A stretch of DNA of 64,000 nucleotides. Origin: Ancylothrix sp. D3o (GTDB taxonomy: Bacteria; Cyanobacteriota; Cyanobacteriia; Cyanobacteriales; Oscillatoriaceae). Every line of letters begins with the position of its first letter. The first letter of the stretch is position 1. Location: positions 129,131-193,130 of the forward strand of contig NZ_JAMXEX010000010.1 in NCBI RefSeq assembly GCF_025370775.1, written 5' to 3'. Of this stretch, positions 25,469 to 34,481 are shown piece by piece. The notes beneath the pieces were generated by a model that was given only the letters and a program-made list of their open reading frames with translations, was not told where the DNA came from and ran no database searches. Both the position numbers and the translations under genes were made by a program.

Positions 25469-28138
25469 CTAGCTAACAAAATTGGCGTGTCGTAGCGGAA
25501 TATCAATCACAAACTTCGCCCCCTGATTTGGTGCAGAAATACAGCGCAAACTACCCTTGTGTTTTTCCACAACAATTTGATAGCTAATTGCCAGCCCCAA
25601 ACCAGTACCCTTACCCACCGGCTTTGTTGTATAAAACGGATCAAAAAGTTTTTGCCGCACAGATTCCCTCATCCCCGCACCATTATCCGCGATTTCAATG
25701 CGAACAAATTGACAGTTAGGCTCAACAACTTGATTATCAGTTTTACAATCACTTTCAATTGTGCCAATATGCAGCGCCGTCTGAATAGTAATCGTAGGAG
25801 GATTGGCTTTAATTACTTCTTTTGAGCGGTGGCTGTTGAAATCGTCTAAAGCATCAATCGCATTTGTAAGAATATTCATAAACACCTGGTTAAGCTGCCC
25901 CGGATAGCATTCAACCAAAGGCAGATTTCCATATTCTTTGAGGATTTCAATAGGAAAATGTTCCGGTTTTGCTTTTATCCTGTTTTGCAAAATCATTAAA
26001 GTGCTTTCAATGCCAGAATGAATATCAGCCTCTTTCATTTCCGCCTCATCAATCCGTGAAAAGTTCCTCAAACTAGCAACAATTTCACGGATACGATCTG
26101 CGCCCACATTCATTGAATCCAGCATTTTTGGCAAATCTTCTTTCAAAAACTCCAAATCTATATCTTCAATTTTAAACTCTATTTCTTGCCCTGGATTAGG
26201 GTATTTTTCCTCATACATTTGCAACAATCTCAAAATATTTTGAGTATATTCTTTAGTATGAACCAAATTACCAAAAATAAAATTAACCGGATTATTAATT
26301 TCGTGCGCCACCCCCGCCACAAGTTGACCAAGAGAAGACATTTTTTCACTTTGAATTAACTGGGCTTGGGTGCGTTGTAGCTCTTGCAAAGCTTTCTCTA
26401 GTTCCATAGCTTTTTCTCTGATCTGTGCTTCCGACTGGCGCATCACCTCCTGAGCCTGTTTGCGTTCCGTAATATCGGCAGCCATGCTCATCACCAGACG
26501 CCGGCCATCCGGTAGTTCCCCTAAAGGCGCGGAACTAAACTCCCAAATTTTGATATTCCCGCTGGCTGTCCTAATTTCATATTCCCCCTCTTCCACCCTA
26601 CCAGCGAGGCTGTAAAGTTTGTCAATATAATCGTACACAGAGTTTTTTCTTTCCCCGTAGGCTTTTTGTGTCCAGTCAGCTATTGTTGGGATATCTTCTA
26701 GGGTGTAACCGCTCAACTCTGTCCAAGTTTGGTTAAGGGCGATAACTTCTCCATCTTCGGCATGAACGATCAGCGGAAAAGGAGCGTATAAAACCGCACG
26801 ACGAAAACGATCCTCGCTTTGCTGTAAAGCTTCTTGTGATTGTTTTTGCTCGGTAATATCATTATTAATTTCCAAAATTGCCGAAGGCTGACCGGCCTCA
26901 TCGCGCAGCAGCGTCCACCGGCTCGCCACTGTAATTTTCCCGCCATCGCGCAGAGTGTGAATCAATTCCCCTTGCCAGAAGCCCTGTTGCAAAAATCTTT
27001 TTAAAATTTCTTCGAGGGGCTGGGGAAATACTGTCTCTAAAAAACTGTGGATATACTTGCCGATGGTTTCTTGTTTAGTGAAACCGTAAAGCTTTTCTGC
27101 CCCCTGATTCCAGTAAATAATCACATCATCTAGGGAGCGAATCATAATAGAATCGTTTGCCAAGTCAATCATTTGGTTGTGTTGTTGCAGCGCCGCCTCC
27201 ACTTCTTTTCGCTCAGAAATTTCTGTGTTTAAAGCCCAATTCATCGCCTCGACTTGTTTTGTTTTGGCTTGTGCCTTTTGCGCTTGATAAACCGCCAGCG
27301 TCAGACACCCAGCCACTACCGAACCGGCCAGCAGTACCAATTCGGGAACTGATGATTGTTCATCTGCGAGCAACTCAGCAGAAGGCCAGACGCGCACTCG
27401 CAACGTAATACCGTCAAGAGGAAAAGACTCTTCCTGGCCCCAAATCTCTGCGTTTTGGCTATTGGCTTCGTCGCGGCTGTAAATTTTGGTTTGACCCTCA
27501 AACACGCTCAACCGATAGTCGGGGAGAATTTGCGTATTCAAAATTGTTTTGAATAGTCCTTCGGTGCGAAAGCTGGCGAAGACGAACCCTTCCAAACGAT
27601 TATTGCGGAGTACCGGCACATAGGCCCACAACTCCCTGCTGCCTTCGGCGGAGAGGGAGGGGACTACAATAATATCTCGCCACTTTGACGGCTTGGGGGC
27701 GAGAACTTGCTGATGGGCTTGGGTTTGGGGTGCCTCAATTTCAGGCCGCGATGTTGTCCAGCGCGGTTCAAACTCGGTGCTTACCCACTGCAAAGTCTGG
27801 CAATTGGGATAAAAATTTAAGTAAGTTTTTGCTGCTAACTGCCATTCGGAGGCGCTGAGTTGATCGTACTTAGCCAAGGAACTGCTGAGTTGTTGGAGTG
27901 CGTCAATTCGGGTAGCCAGACGGCCACGAACTTCGTTTCTGACAGCCTCCGCTGCGATCTGAACTTTCCCGTCAATTTGGCTGCGTACCTGTTGCTTTGC
28001 TACTTGCCAAAGCCCTAACGTGGCTAAAAGGGTTCCAGCGCCTACCAAGAGGGGAAGCCAGCGGAAGAAAGAGGGCGATTGGCCGGTGGGGGCATTCGTC
28101 CACTTTTCCCAATTGCCAGAGACGATGTTTATTTTCAT
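25469..28138 (-). CDS. PAS-domain hybrid-less sensor histidine kinase
   Basis: An 889-residue membrane sensor kinase. A transmembrane segment at about 27-46 and another at about 268-286 bracket an extracytoplasmic domain of roughly 220 residues with a CHASE-like appearance (SEWQLAAKTYLNFYPNCQTLQWV). Two PAS/PAC units follow (ending DITEQKQSQEAL and DITERKQAQEVM). A coiled coil leads to the phospho-acceptor in GVAHEINNPVNF, then the ATPase domain: NAIDAL (N box), ADNGAGM (G1), KPVGKGTGLGL (G2). No receiver domain is fused and no partner regulator adjoins. The stimulus is unknown. Confidence 0.9.
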   Translation of the reverse strand: MKINIVSGNWEKWTNAPTGQSPSFFRWLPLLVGAGTLLATLGLWQVAKQQVRSQIDGKVQIAAEAVRNEVRGRLATRIDALQQLSSSLAKYDQLSASEWQLAAKTYLNFYPNCQTLQWVSTEFEPRWTTSRPEIEAPQTQAHQQVLAPKPSKWRDIIVVPSLSAEGSRELWAYVPVLRNNRLEGFVFASFRTEGLFKTILNTQILPDYRLSVFEGQTKIYSRDEANSQNAEIWGQEESFPLDGITLRVRVWPSAELLADEQSSVPELVLLAGSVVAGCLTLAVYQAQKAQAKTKQVEAMNWALNTEISERKEVEAALQQHNQMIDLANDSIMIRSLDDVIIYWNQGAEKLYGFTKQETIGKYIHSFLETVFPQPLEEILKRFLQQGFWQGELIHTLRDGGKITVASRWTLLRDEAGQPSAILEINNDITEQKQSQEALQQSEDRFRRAVLYAPFPLIVHAEDGEVIALNQTWTELSGYTLEDIPTIADWTQKAYGERKNSVYDYIDKLYSLAGRVEEGEYEIRTASGNIKIWEFSSAPLGELPDGRRLVMSMAADITERKQAQEVMRQSEAQIREKAMELEKALQELQRTQAQLIQSEKMSSLGQLVAGVAHEINNPVNFIFGNLVHTKEYTQNILRLLQMYEEKYPNPGQEIEFKIEDIDLEFLKEDLPKMLDSMNVGADRIREIVASLRNFSRIDEAEMKEADIHSGIESTLMILQNRIKAKPEHFPIEILKEYGNLPLVECYPGQLNQVFMNILTNAIDALDDFNSHRSKEVIKANPPTITIQTALHIGTIESDCKTDNQVVEPNCQFVRIEIADNGAGMRESVRQKLFDPFYTTKPVGKGTGLGLAISYQIVVEKHKGSLRCISAPNQGAKFVIDIPLRHANFVS

Positions 28139-28554
28139 GGATCGTGTTTGATTGAGCGACTTTTAATACTTGTGGGAAGAGGCCAGCAATCTATCTCTAG
28201 TGGATAGCAATTCAAAGGCGCACCGCTCGAAAAGTAGATTTTTGGAAATAATATTGAGTGTTTAGTAGACGAGGGTAGTCTTATGGTTGTTGGGGTGGTC
28301 GGTGGGTAAGACCGGCTCTTGCGGTAGAATGATTTTCACCTCCTCTTGGAGTTATTGTCAAGATAAACTCTCCTTTTTATGGAAGTGCTGATGTACTCTG
28401 ATGGTTTATATGTTGCCGATTTCTTTTTAGAAAGACACCCTTCTGATATATAGCCTTTTCAGGCAGATGAAGTACACCCCCGATTATTGTAGGGGCGGTG
28501 CCCCCGTGCCAGCCCGTTCCGGAACGTACCTCACCAATATGAAAACCGCTATAT
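28139..28554. other. intergenic region without recognised genes
   Basis: About 415 bases upstream of the histidine kinase. It contains short G/T-rich stretches and TGTAGGGGCGGTGCCCCCGT at about 28480-28510, a GGGGC/GCCCC-containing palindrome common in intergenic repeats. No open frame with coding character was seen. Confidence 0.5.
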
Positions 28555-28731
28555 TTATTTGCTCCTTATGCTCAGTCAAGAAAATCCTATCGAAGCAGTT
28601 TGGTTATCATTGAAAAGCTTACTTAGACGGGGTTACCGCTTCTGTAAAAACTTTACCATTATCAAGTGAACGATTGTTTAAGCTTTTAGTTGATTTCAAG
28701 TTGTTCTCTTTTGCTGATATCAAAAAATATA
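28555..28731 (+). pseudogene. decayed IS630-type transposase C terminus
   Basis: Three overlapping frames together read FAPYAQ / QENPIEAVWLSLKSLLRRG-YRFCKNFTIIK / SSERLFKLLVDFKLFSFAD-IKKY. The NPIEAVW block is the third-acidic-residue region of IS630/Tc1-type DDE transposases. At least two frameshifts and a stop are present, and nothing upstream encodes the rest of the enzyme. Terminal inverted repeats were not identified. Confidence 0.65.
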
Positions 28732-28777
28732 ATGCTTTTTTATGCTTCATTGGAAAATGCTATATAAAAGTTTTATC

Positions 28778-29461
28778 TTATATCGCTTTATTTAAGTTTT
28801 CTAAACTAATCAGCCATTCATTAAAATGACGACATTTACTTCTAATGGTTTCTAAACCAATTTTTTGAGCCATTAAAGGTGCTACAGAAACTTTTGCACC
28901 TTTATAACTGGGAATAAATTCAATAATTCGCTTAGAAGGTGCAGTTGTTATTCCATCATTGATTAATTCGGGAGATGTATAGTTGTTACAAAATTCCGAT
29001 AATTGCTCTATATTTATTGAATATTCGGGGAACCTTTCTATTAATAGATTTGGATTACTTAGAATCAAGGCTTCAAATTCATGGAGTTGAATATAAGGAA
29101 TAAAACGATAATCATTAATATCGTTAGCAAAAGCCATTTCTAATTGTGTAACTCTTTGATATGGATCAGATATTTTTTTTGCTTCATCAAATTGAGGGAA
29201 TTCATTTGGTAAAGCATATAAATCAAGCATAGTTGTCAATCTTACCTCTTTAGCTTTGTCCTCTTTTAGCCAAATCAATATATCGTTTTTAGTTTTTTCA
29301 TAATTAACTAATCCACCTCGATAGACGCGGGTTTTAGTCCGTTTAGTTGTAACACAATGGACATCAGTAAGCACGTTAAAATCAGCTAAATGTTGAGCTA
29401 AAACGGAGTTTACAAATTCTTCTTCTGTTTGGCCTTCAGCAATAATATGTAAACGAATCAT
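28778..29461 (-). CDS. DUF4276 family protein (TOPRIM-like), partner of the AAA ATPase
   Basis: A 227-residue protein. The N terminus IRLHIIAEGQTEEEFV contains the conserved EGxTEE motif, and TMLDLYALP and YIQLHEFEALIL follow; this matches DUF4276, thought to have a TOPRIM-like nuclease fold. Its ATG overlaps the stop of the ATPase gene by 4 bases (ATGA), so the two are translationally coupled. In other ATPase-TOPRIM pairs, such as PARIS and OLD-type systems, the nuclease is released or activated by the ATPase upon phage infection; the same mechanism here is inference. Confidence 0.78.
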   Translation of the reverse strand: MIRLHIIAEGQTEEEFVNSVLAQHLADFNVLTDVHCVTTKRTKTRVYRGGLVNYEKTKNDILIWLKEDKAKEVRLTTMLDLYALPNEFPQFDEAKKISDPYQRVTQLEMAFANDINDYRFIPYIQLHEFEALILSNPNLLIERFPEYSINIEQLSEFCNNYTSPELINDGITTAPSKRIIEFIPSYKGAKVSVAPLMAQKIGLETIRSKCRHFNEWLISLENLNKAI

Positions 29462-30561
29462 TTGCTAGGTCTTCCTCCAATAATATTTTTATTCCATAAT
29501 TCAGAGAGGGAATATTCTTCTAACCAATCTTGAAGAGTGTCTGAATCTAACCGTTTCAAAGTAGATTCACGATTTTTTCTTTCAACGACAATAATATCTT
29601 CCGGTTCAAAACAATCAATTAACAAGGTAGATTGAGTTGCTAAAATGACTTGTGTATGATGAGAGATACTTTTAATCAAACCACCAAGAATATTAATGGC
29701 ATAAGGATGTAACCCTAATTCTGGCTCATCCAAAATCAAGACATCAGGTAAATCGCTTTCTGGTTGTAATAAAAGAGTCACTAATGCCATCGTTCTTAAT
29801 GTACCATCTGAGGCTTGATGCGAGCTAAAAATTAAGTCGGTATTATTTTCTTTCCATTGTATAATTACAGAATAATTTATAGGCTCTAAAACAAATTCAA
29901 GGAAAAAGGGAGCAATTTGTCTGAGAGTTTCTACTATTCTTTGGTAATAAATAGGTTCTGTTTCTCTTAACCTTAAAAGTAATGGTGCTAAATTTGCTCC
30001 ATCCTCTCGTAAATAACGATTATCGTCTGTATTCCATCTTTGCCTAATTCGAGCCGTTTCTGAAGTGTTATGAAACTGATAAACTGCACAATTTTGAATT
30101 AATTTAAAAATTATTTTAGCAGTAGAATCTCCTAAATTTGCTTGATTAATTAATGCTGCTTCTTTATGACCTGCATCTAACGATTGCCAAGATGCTAAAG
30201 TCGGAAAAGTTGAACGAGAAAAACGATATTTTTCCTCAGCAAAAATAAAGGTATCGGCTGCTCCATGAAAAAGCCTAAAAAAATAATCATTTTTACCGAC
30301 ATCTGTTTCAAACTTCAATTCTACTTGAATTTGGGGAGTGATTGCTGCACCATCAAACAAAAGAGCATTTGCTCCTCCAGATTGACCTATAAATATTTGT
30401 AATTGTCCGGGGTTTTGTATCATCCAACGGAGTAATTTAAAAAAAGAAATAAAGTTAGATTTACCGGCTCCATTTGCCCCTATTAAAACATTGATTGGTG
30501 ATAAAACTAAGTCAAGTTCTTTAATTGATTTGTAACCTTTTATTTTAATTCTTTTCAGCAT
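29458..30561 (-). CDS. AAA15/AAA21-type SMC-like ATPase, candidate defence sensor
   Basis: A 367-residue ABC/SMC-like ATPase. MLKRIKIKGYKSIKELDLVL leads into Walker A GANGAGKSNF at 28-37. Later SSHQASDGTLRTMALVTLL resembles the signature region, VLILDEPELGLHP is Walker B, and QVILATQSTLLID is the following beta strand with switch. There is no long coiled coil insert. ATG 30561 is chosen over 30579 because the conserved beta strand starts there. It is the first gene of a two-gene operon with the DUF4276 gene. Predicted role: sensing of invader and control of the partner nuclease. Confidence 0.85.
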   Translation of the reverse strand: MLKRIKIKGYKSIKELDLVLSPINVLIGANGAGKSNFISFFKLLRWMIQNPGQLQIFIGQSGGANALLFDGAAITPQIQVELKFETDVGKNDYFFRLFHGAADTFIFAEEKYRFSRSTFPTLASWQSLDAGHKEAALINQANLGDSTAKIIFKLIQNCAVYQFHNTSETARIRQRWNTDDNRYLREDGANLAPLLLRLRETEPIYYQRIVETLRQIAPFFLEFVLEPINYSVIIQWKENNTDLIFSSHQASDGTLRTMALVTLLLQPESDLPDVLILDEPELGLHPYAINILGGLIKSISHHTQVILATQSTLLIDCFEPEDIIVVERKNRESTLKRLDSDTLQDWLEEYSLSELWNKNIIGGRPSK

Positions 30562-30582
30562 AGTTATTTTATAGTCCAAAAA

Positions 30583-30645
30583 AACGATTTTCTAAAAATC
30601 CTGTTTCTCAAAAAGACCAGGTTTTTTAAAAAGCCTATTATAAAT
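30583..30645. repeat. CCTGGTTT/CTGTTTCT-type intergenic element
   Basis: AAAAATCCTGTTTCTCAAAA followed by GACCAGGTTTTTTAAAAAG lies between two same-strand genes. It is a diverged member of the AAACCCGGTTTCT hairpin set found at 6603, 21020 and 42342. Pairing is imperfect. Confidence 0.35.
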
Positions 30646-30649
30646 TACG

Positions 30650-31783
30650 TTAAAAATCTACACCGCGTTTCAATTCTACGCCGTGATTTGCATAGTGTTT
30701 ATGACAATAAACCTCAGAATGCACACTTGCCAAATCAAAATAAGCAGGAATTTTTACACACCGGCCTGTAATCACAATTTCGGTATCACGAGGTTTCCGT
30801 AACAAGGCTTCAACAATGGGTTCTACAGGCAGCAATTCTAAATCCACTGTCGGATTCAATTCATCTAATATAATCGTCTTATACAACCCTGATGCTATCG
30901 ACGCTCTGGCAATTTCCCAACCACGCTCAGCCTCTACATAATCTAGTTCTTGCTGTTGACCACGCCAGACAATTGCATCACGTCCGCAACGGTGATGATC
31001 AACTAAATTCGGATAAATTTGTTGCAAGGCTGCAATGGCTGCATCTTCTGTATATCCACTCCCACCTTTTAGCCATTGCATAATTAAAACTCGGTGAGAT
31101 TTATCTTGACTAATTCCGCGTCCAATGGCTTGTAAACCTTTGCCTAAAGCGCTGGTTGATTTGCCTTTGCCGGCGCCGGTATATATCTCTATTCCCTCCA
31201 GACCATTGTGTTGAGAAAGTTCGTGATAATGCGGCTTCATTTCTGAATGCAAATCGGCAATTTCTAACAACGCCGGGGGAGCAGACCGGCCTGTGGCAAT
31301 AATTTCGAGATGCTCTGGTTTATGCTGGAGAGTATGAATGACCTCCTCAACCGGCAACAATCCCAAGTCGAGAACGGGGTTTAATTCATCTAAAACCACC
31401 ACCGAGTACAAACCAGAGGCGATGGCACCTTTGGCGACATCCCAACCGCGTTGAGCTTCTAAGCGATCAAACCGAGTAATTTCATCTGGGCCAAAAAATT
31501 CTGCTCTGCCGGTGCGTACCTGGTCGATCAAATGCGGAAAACCGCGCTGTAAAGCCTCAATTGCGCCATCCTCATCGTAATCCCGTTCGGGCCCTTTGAG
31601 AAACCGCAACAGCAGGACTCGCGTAGGCTGTTCTGTATTTATCCCTAAGCCAATGGAGCGCAAAACCACGCCTAAAGCCGCTTGGGACTTGCCCTTGCCT
31701 GCTCCATCATAAACGTGAATTTGACCGACGATCCGCTCCTGACGGACAACAGCGGTGCGAATGCCAATCCCTATCCTGCTCAT
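30650..31783 (-). CDS. tandem-duplicated cob(I)alamin adenosyltransferase-like (CobA/BtuR) P-loop protein
   Basis: One polypeptide holds two homologous P-loop domains. Domain 1 (residues about 12-190) has YDGAGKGKSQAALG and VVLDELNPVLDLGLLPVEEV; domain 2 (about 195-375) has YTGAGKGKSTSALG and IILDELNPTVDLELLPVEP. Both halves retain Walker A and Walker B. CobA/BtuR enzymes adenosylate corrinoids, normally as homodimers of single domains, so the fusion may act as an internal dimer. ATG 31783 (MSRIGIGIRT) is chosen; the frame is open for another 27 residues upstream. No cobalamin riboswitch was recognised. Confidence 0.82.
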   Translation of the reverse strand: MSRIGIGIRTAVVRQERIVGQIHVYDGAGKGKSQAALGVVLRSIGLGINTEQPTRVLLLRFLKGPERDYDEDGAIEALQRGFPHLIDQVRTGRAEFFGPDEITRFDRLEAQRGWDVAKGAIASGLYSVVVLDELNPVLDLGLLPVEEVIHTLQHKPEHLEIIATGRSAPPALLEIADLHSEMKPHYHELSQHNGLEGIEIYTGAGKGKSTSALGKGLQAIGRGISQDKSHRVLIMQWLKGGSGYTEDAAIAALQQIYPNLVDHHRCGRDAIVWRGQQQELDYVEAERGWEIARASIASGLYKTIILDELNPTVDLELLPVEPIVEALLRKPRDTEIVITGRCVKIPAYFDLASVHSEVYCHKHYANHGVELKRGVDF

Positions 31784-31898
31784 GGTTTCAACTGTGTTTA
31801 GGTGCGCTTTCAATTTTCTTAAGGTATTGTACCTTTGTATGTAGCTCCCCACACAAAAAAACAAAATCTGCCTATTTATTTAACCGTTTAAAGCACAA

Positions 31899-32474
31899 AT
31901 GCTCATACCTTTACGCGCTATCTTGTTTCAAGCTTTTTTTTTACTAATTGTCATCGCCATCGAAGCGTCAATTTTGTACTGGCGCTTAAAAATTGGCCGC
32001 AAAAAAAGCGTTGAATATTCGGCAGCTATGAATTTATTTGCAGCGATTTTTGGCTGGGTTGTTTTTTTTCTTTTTGTTCCCTTGCTTAGTAGGGATTTAA
32101 AAGCACAAATTATCAGTTATATTTTTTTTAACAAGTTTTTCTATCCCAGCGACTTCCAGCCTGTGTTGTGGTTAGTGGTTGCAGCAGTTATAAGTTTTTT
32201 TGTTTCTTTGTTTGTCAAAATTCGCCTTTTAGAAATTTTGCGTTATTTACTCAAACCAGAACTCGTCAGAGATGATTTTCAACCAGGCACTCCCTTGAGC
32301 CTTGCCGAGCCTATTTTATCAATGACCGGCATCAAAAGCAAGACTCTCAAACAAAAAAGCAAGAGCCAAAAAATTTTGTTAGGACGCCGGCAAGCTATTG
32401 CAATATTATGGGGTCATGCAACCAGTCATACCACTATTTTACTGCTGTTATTTTTACGAAATATCCTGAGCTAA
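31899..32474 (+). CDS. fraC: filament integrity protein FraC
   Basis: Septum-associated membrane protein needed to keep cells of a trichome joined and for cell-cell communication. Hydrophobic helices lie at about residues 7-28, 44-63 and 88-107, then a basic loop and a C-terminal helix (HTTILLLLFLRNIL). Size, topology and position first in a fraC-fraD-fraE operon agree with the operon described in Anabaena. The stop codon is 4 bases from the fraD start. Recognition rests on context as much as on sequence. Confidence 0.8.
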   Translation: MLIPLRAILFQAFFLLIVIAIEASILYWRLKIGRKKSVEYSAAMNLFAAIFGWVVFFLFVPLLSRDLKAQIISYIFFNKFFYPSDFQPVLWLVVAAVISFFVSLFVKIRLLEILRYLLKPELVRDDFQPGTPLSLAEPILSMTGIKSKTLKQKSKSQKILLGRRQAIAILWGHATSHTTILLLLFLRNILS

Positions 32475-32478
32475 AAAT

Positions 32479-33591
32479 ATGAAAGGAATTCTTGAATTTA
32501 TCAAACAAGTTTTAACCCGTGTCAAACCGCCGCGTCCTTTTTCGTGGCAAACATTATTTATAATTAGCTTGTTTTCTTGGTTTATGGCTTTCATGTCTTT
32601 TCTTTTCTCTCAAGGAAGCAATAATACTTATAGTCCTTTTGTTCGAGAGCTTTTAACGTTATGGGGCTGGATTTTTTTAGTTTTAAGTTTGGATTGGTGG
32701 ACAGTCGAAAATTCTACTTCTTTCGCCAATTTTTTATTAGGAGCATGGCTGACTGGGGCGGTGGTGTGTATCTTTATTTTTGGGTTCTTATTTGAAAGAG
32801 TCTCGATTTTATATGAGCCTTTACCCTATGTGTGTTGGCCGATATTTTCTGCAACTATTGCTGTATTACACCGGCTTTATCCGGCTTCTGTTAAGTATAA
32901 ATCTCTTTTAGATCCGCCTAAAATTATAATTTTAATTTTACTACATCTTACCATAAGTTGCTGGTTAAACTTTCATTTTATGATTCAAGATTGGTTAAAA
33001 GAATATCCCAGTCTGCGAGGGGATAACTTTGATCGCAGCGGGTTTGTGAGTTTCGTGGAAGTGAACCCCTTATCAAATAATGCAGCACGGGGAGAAAATA
33101 TGCTCAATTCGCTAGGCACTTTTTTGAAAAACGCAGCGGATGGAGAACCTTTAGCAAAAGGACAAGAAGTGTTTGCCAAATTAGAAAAAGAGCTTAAAGG
33201 AAATAACCCCCAAACAGGAGAACAACTCACCGGCAAACCTTGGCTAGAGGTGAAAAAAACGCTTTTAAAAAATCAACAACTAACGACTCCAGACTTAGAA
33301 GAAGATGTTTTTTGGTATATCAGAGCCGACCGGAAAATCGGACAATTAGAATATACCCTAAAATTACAAGCCCTATGGCGTGGGCCGAGTTCCTCCGCCT
33401 GGGGGTATGAAATTGAAAAAATTTGCAGACTGGAGGAAATTTATCGTATAGTAACACCGCCTGCCGGCCAGAAACAAGCTCAAATGAAACAAGTTTCTGT
33501 TGGTGAGGTAAGTTGTTCAGCGCCAGAATTAAAACCCAAGGAAACCTCACCAAATCAATTAGTAAATAGTCGCAATGTTTTAGGAGATTAG
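32479..33591 (+). CDS. fraD: septal junction-related protein FraD (DUF5357)
   Basis: Component of cyanobacterial septal junctions. The N-terminal half has five hydrophobic helices (for example LFIISLFSWFMAFMSFLF and IIILILLHLTISCWLNFHF). A periplasmic C-terminal half of about 180 residues follows (NAARGENMLNSLGTFLKNAA, DLEEDVFWYIRADRKIGQLEYTL), consistent with the soluble domain known for FraD. It lacks a long coiled coil before the helices. It is tightly spaced with fraC (4 bases) and fraE (2 bases). Confidence 0.82.
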   Translation: MKGILEFIKQVLTRVKPPRPFSWQTLFIISLFSWFMAFMSFLFSQGSNNTYSPFVRELLTLWGWIFLVLSLDWWTVENSTSFANFLLGAWLTGAVVCIFIFGFLFERVSILYEPLPYVCWPIFSATIAVLHRLYPASVKYKSLLDPPKIIILILLHLTISCWLNFHFMIQDWLKEYPSLRGDNFDRSGFVSFVEVNPLSNNAARGENMLNSLGTFLKNAADGEPLAKGQEVFAKLEKELKGNNPQTGEQLTGKPWLEVKKTLLKNQQLTTPDLEEDVFWYIRADRKIGQLEYTLKLQALWRGPSSSAWGYEIEKICRLEEIYRIVTPPAGQKQAQMKQVSVGEVSCSAPELKPKETSPNQLVNSRNVLGD

Positions 33592-33593
33592 CC

Positions 33594-34367
33594 GTGAATA
33601 TCAATCGAGTTTTAACGATAGCTAAAAATGTCTTTTCCGAACTCATTCGCCAGCGAGTTCTCTATATCATCCTCTTTTATGGGATTGTCTTACTGGTTAG
33701 CTTCCCCCTTTTAAAAGAAATTTCTGTAGGAACGGAAAATAAAATTTTTATAGATTTTGGTTTGGGTTTAATGGGAATCCTTGGTTTAGTTGTTATTGTT
33801 TTTATAGGAACATCCCTGATTAACAAGGAAATCGAAAAACGCACGATTTTAGTGTTAATTGCTAAGCCGATCAGCCGCACAGAATTTTTGCTTGGCAAGC
33901 ATTTAGGTTTATCGGCTGTCTTGGGGTTGATGTTAGTGGCGATGAGTGCCATTTATTTTGCTTTGCTGATTCTGAGACAAGTACAATTTTCCTTTGGCAG
34001 TATTTTACTGGCGATTGTTTTTCTGTTTTTTGAATTGTCTCTTTTAGCGGCGGTGGCTTTATTTTTTGGGGCTTTTACTAATACGCTTTTGGCTACTTTA
34101 CTCACCTCTGCTGTGTATGTGATGGGACACCTTAGTAAGGATTTATTACAATTGGGGGAAATTAGCAAAAATAGCAATATCAAAAATGTTACTCAAGCAT
34201 TGTATTTAGTTTTGCCTGATTTGGGCCGGTTGGATTTGAAAAATCTTGCTGTTTATGGGATTTTGCCGCCGGTTACTGATTTGTTTTTGAATGCTTTTTA
34301 TGCTTTGATTTATGTGGTTTTGTTGTTGGCTTTTGCTAATTTAATTTTTTCAAGACGGCAGTTTTAG
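33594..34367 (+). CDS. fraE: ABC-2 type permease FraE
   Basis: A 257-residue ABC exporter permease with six hydrophobic helices. Landmarks are NVFSELIRQRVLYIILFYGI, NKEIEKRTILVLIAKPISRTEFLLGKHLG (the coupling-helix region typical of ABC-2 permeases) and VYVMGHLSKDLLQL. It starts with GTG or ATG at 33594-33597 directly after fraD; the frame given begins GTG. No ATPase gene adjoins. FraE is required for filament integrity in Anabaena. Confidence 0.85.
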   Translation: MNINRVLTIAKNVFSELIRQRVLYIILFYGIVLLVSFPLLKEISVGTENKIFIDFGLGLMGILGLVVIVFIGTSLINKEIEKRTILVLIAKPISRTEFLLGKHLGLSAVLGLMLVAMSAIYFALLILRQVQFSFGSILLAIVFLFFELSLLAAVALFFGAFTNTLLATLLTSAVYVMGHLSKDLLQLGEISKNSNIKNVTQALYLVLPDLGRLDLKNLAVYGILPPVTDLFLNAFYALIYVVLLLAFANLIFSRRQF

Positions 34368-34375
34368 GAGTTTTT

Positions 34376-34435
34376 TAACCGCAGATAAACGCAGATAAAC
34401 GCAGGGAGGATGTCTGGTTTACAGATGAATGCAGA
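34376..34435. repeat. dispersed intergenic repeat, copy E
   Basis: TTAACCGCAGATAAACGCAG, then ATAAACGCAGGGAGGATG and ACAGATGAATGCAGATG. It is the CTGCGGTTAA half of the family read in reverse, with an internal ATAAACGCAG duplication. It lies between fraE and larE. Confidence 0.65.
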
Positions 34436-34481
34436 TGTAGTAATGTTGTAAATGGGTTGTTTTTTTGTTTGATGGGGTTTT

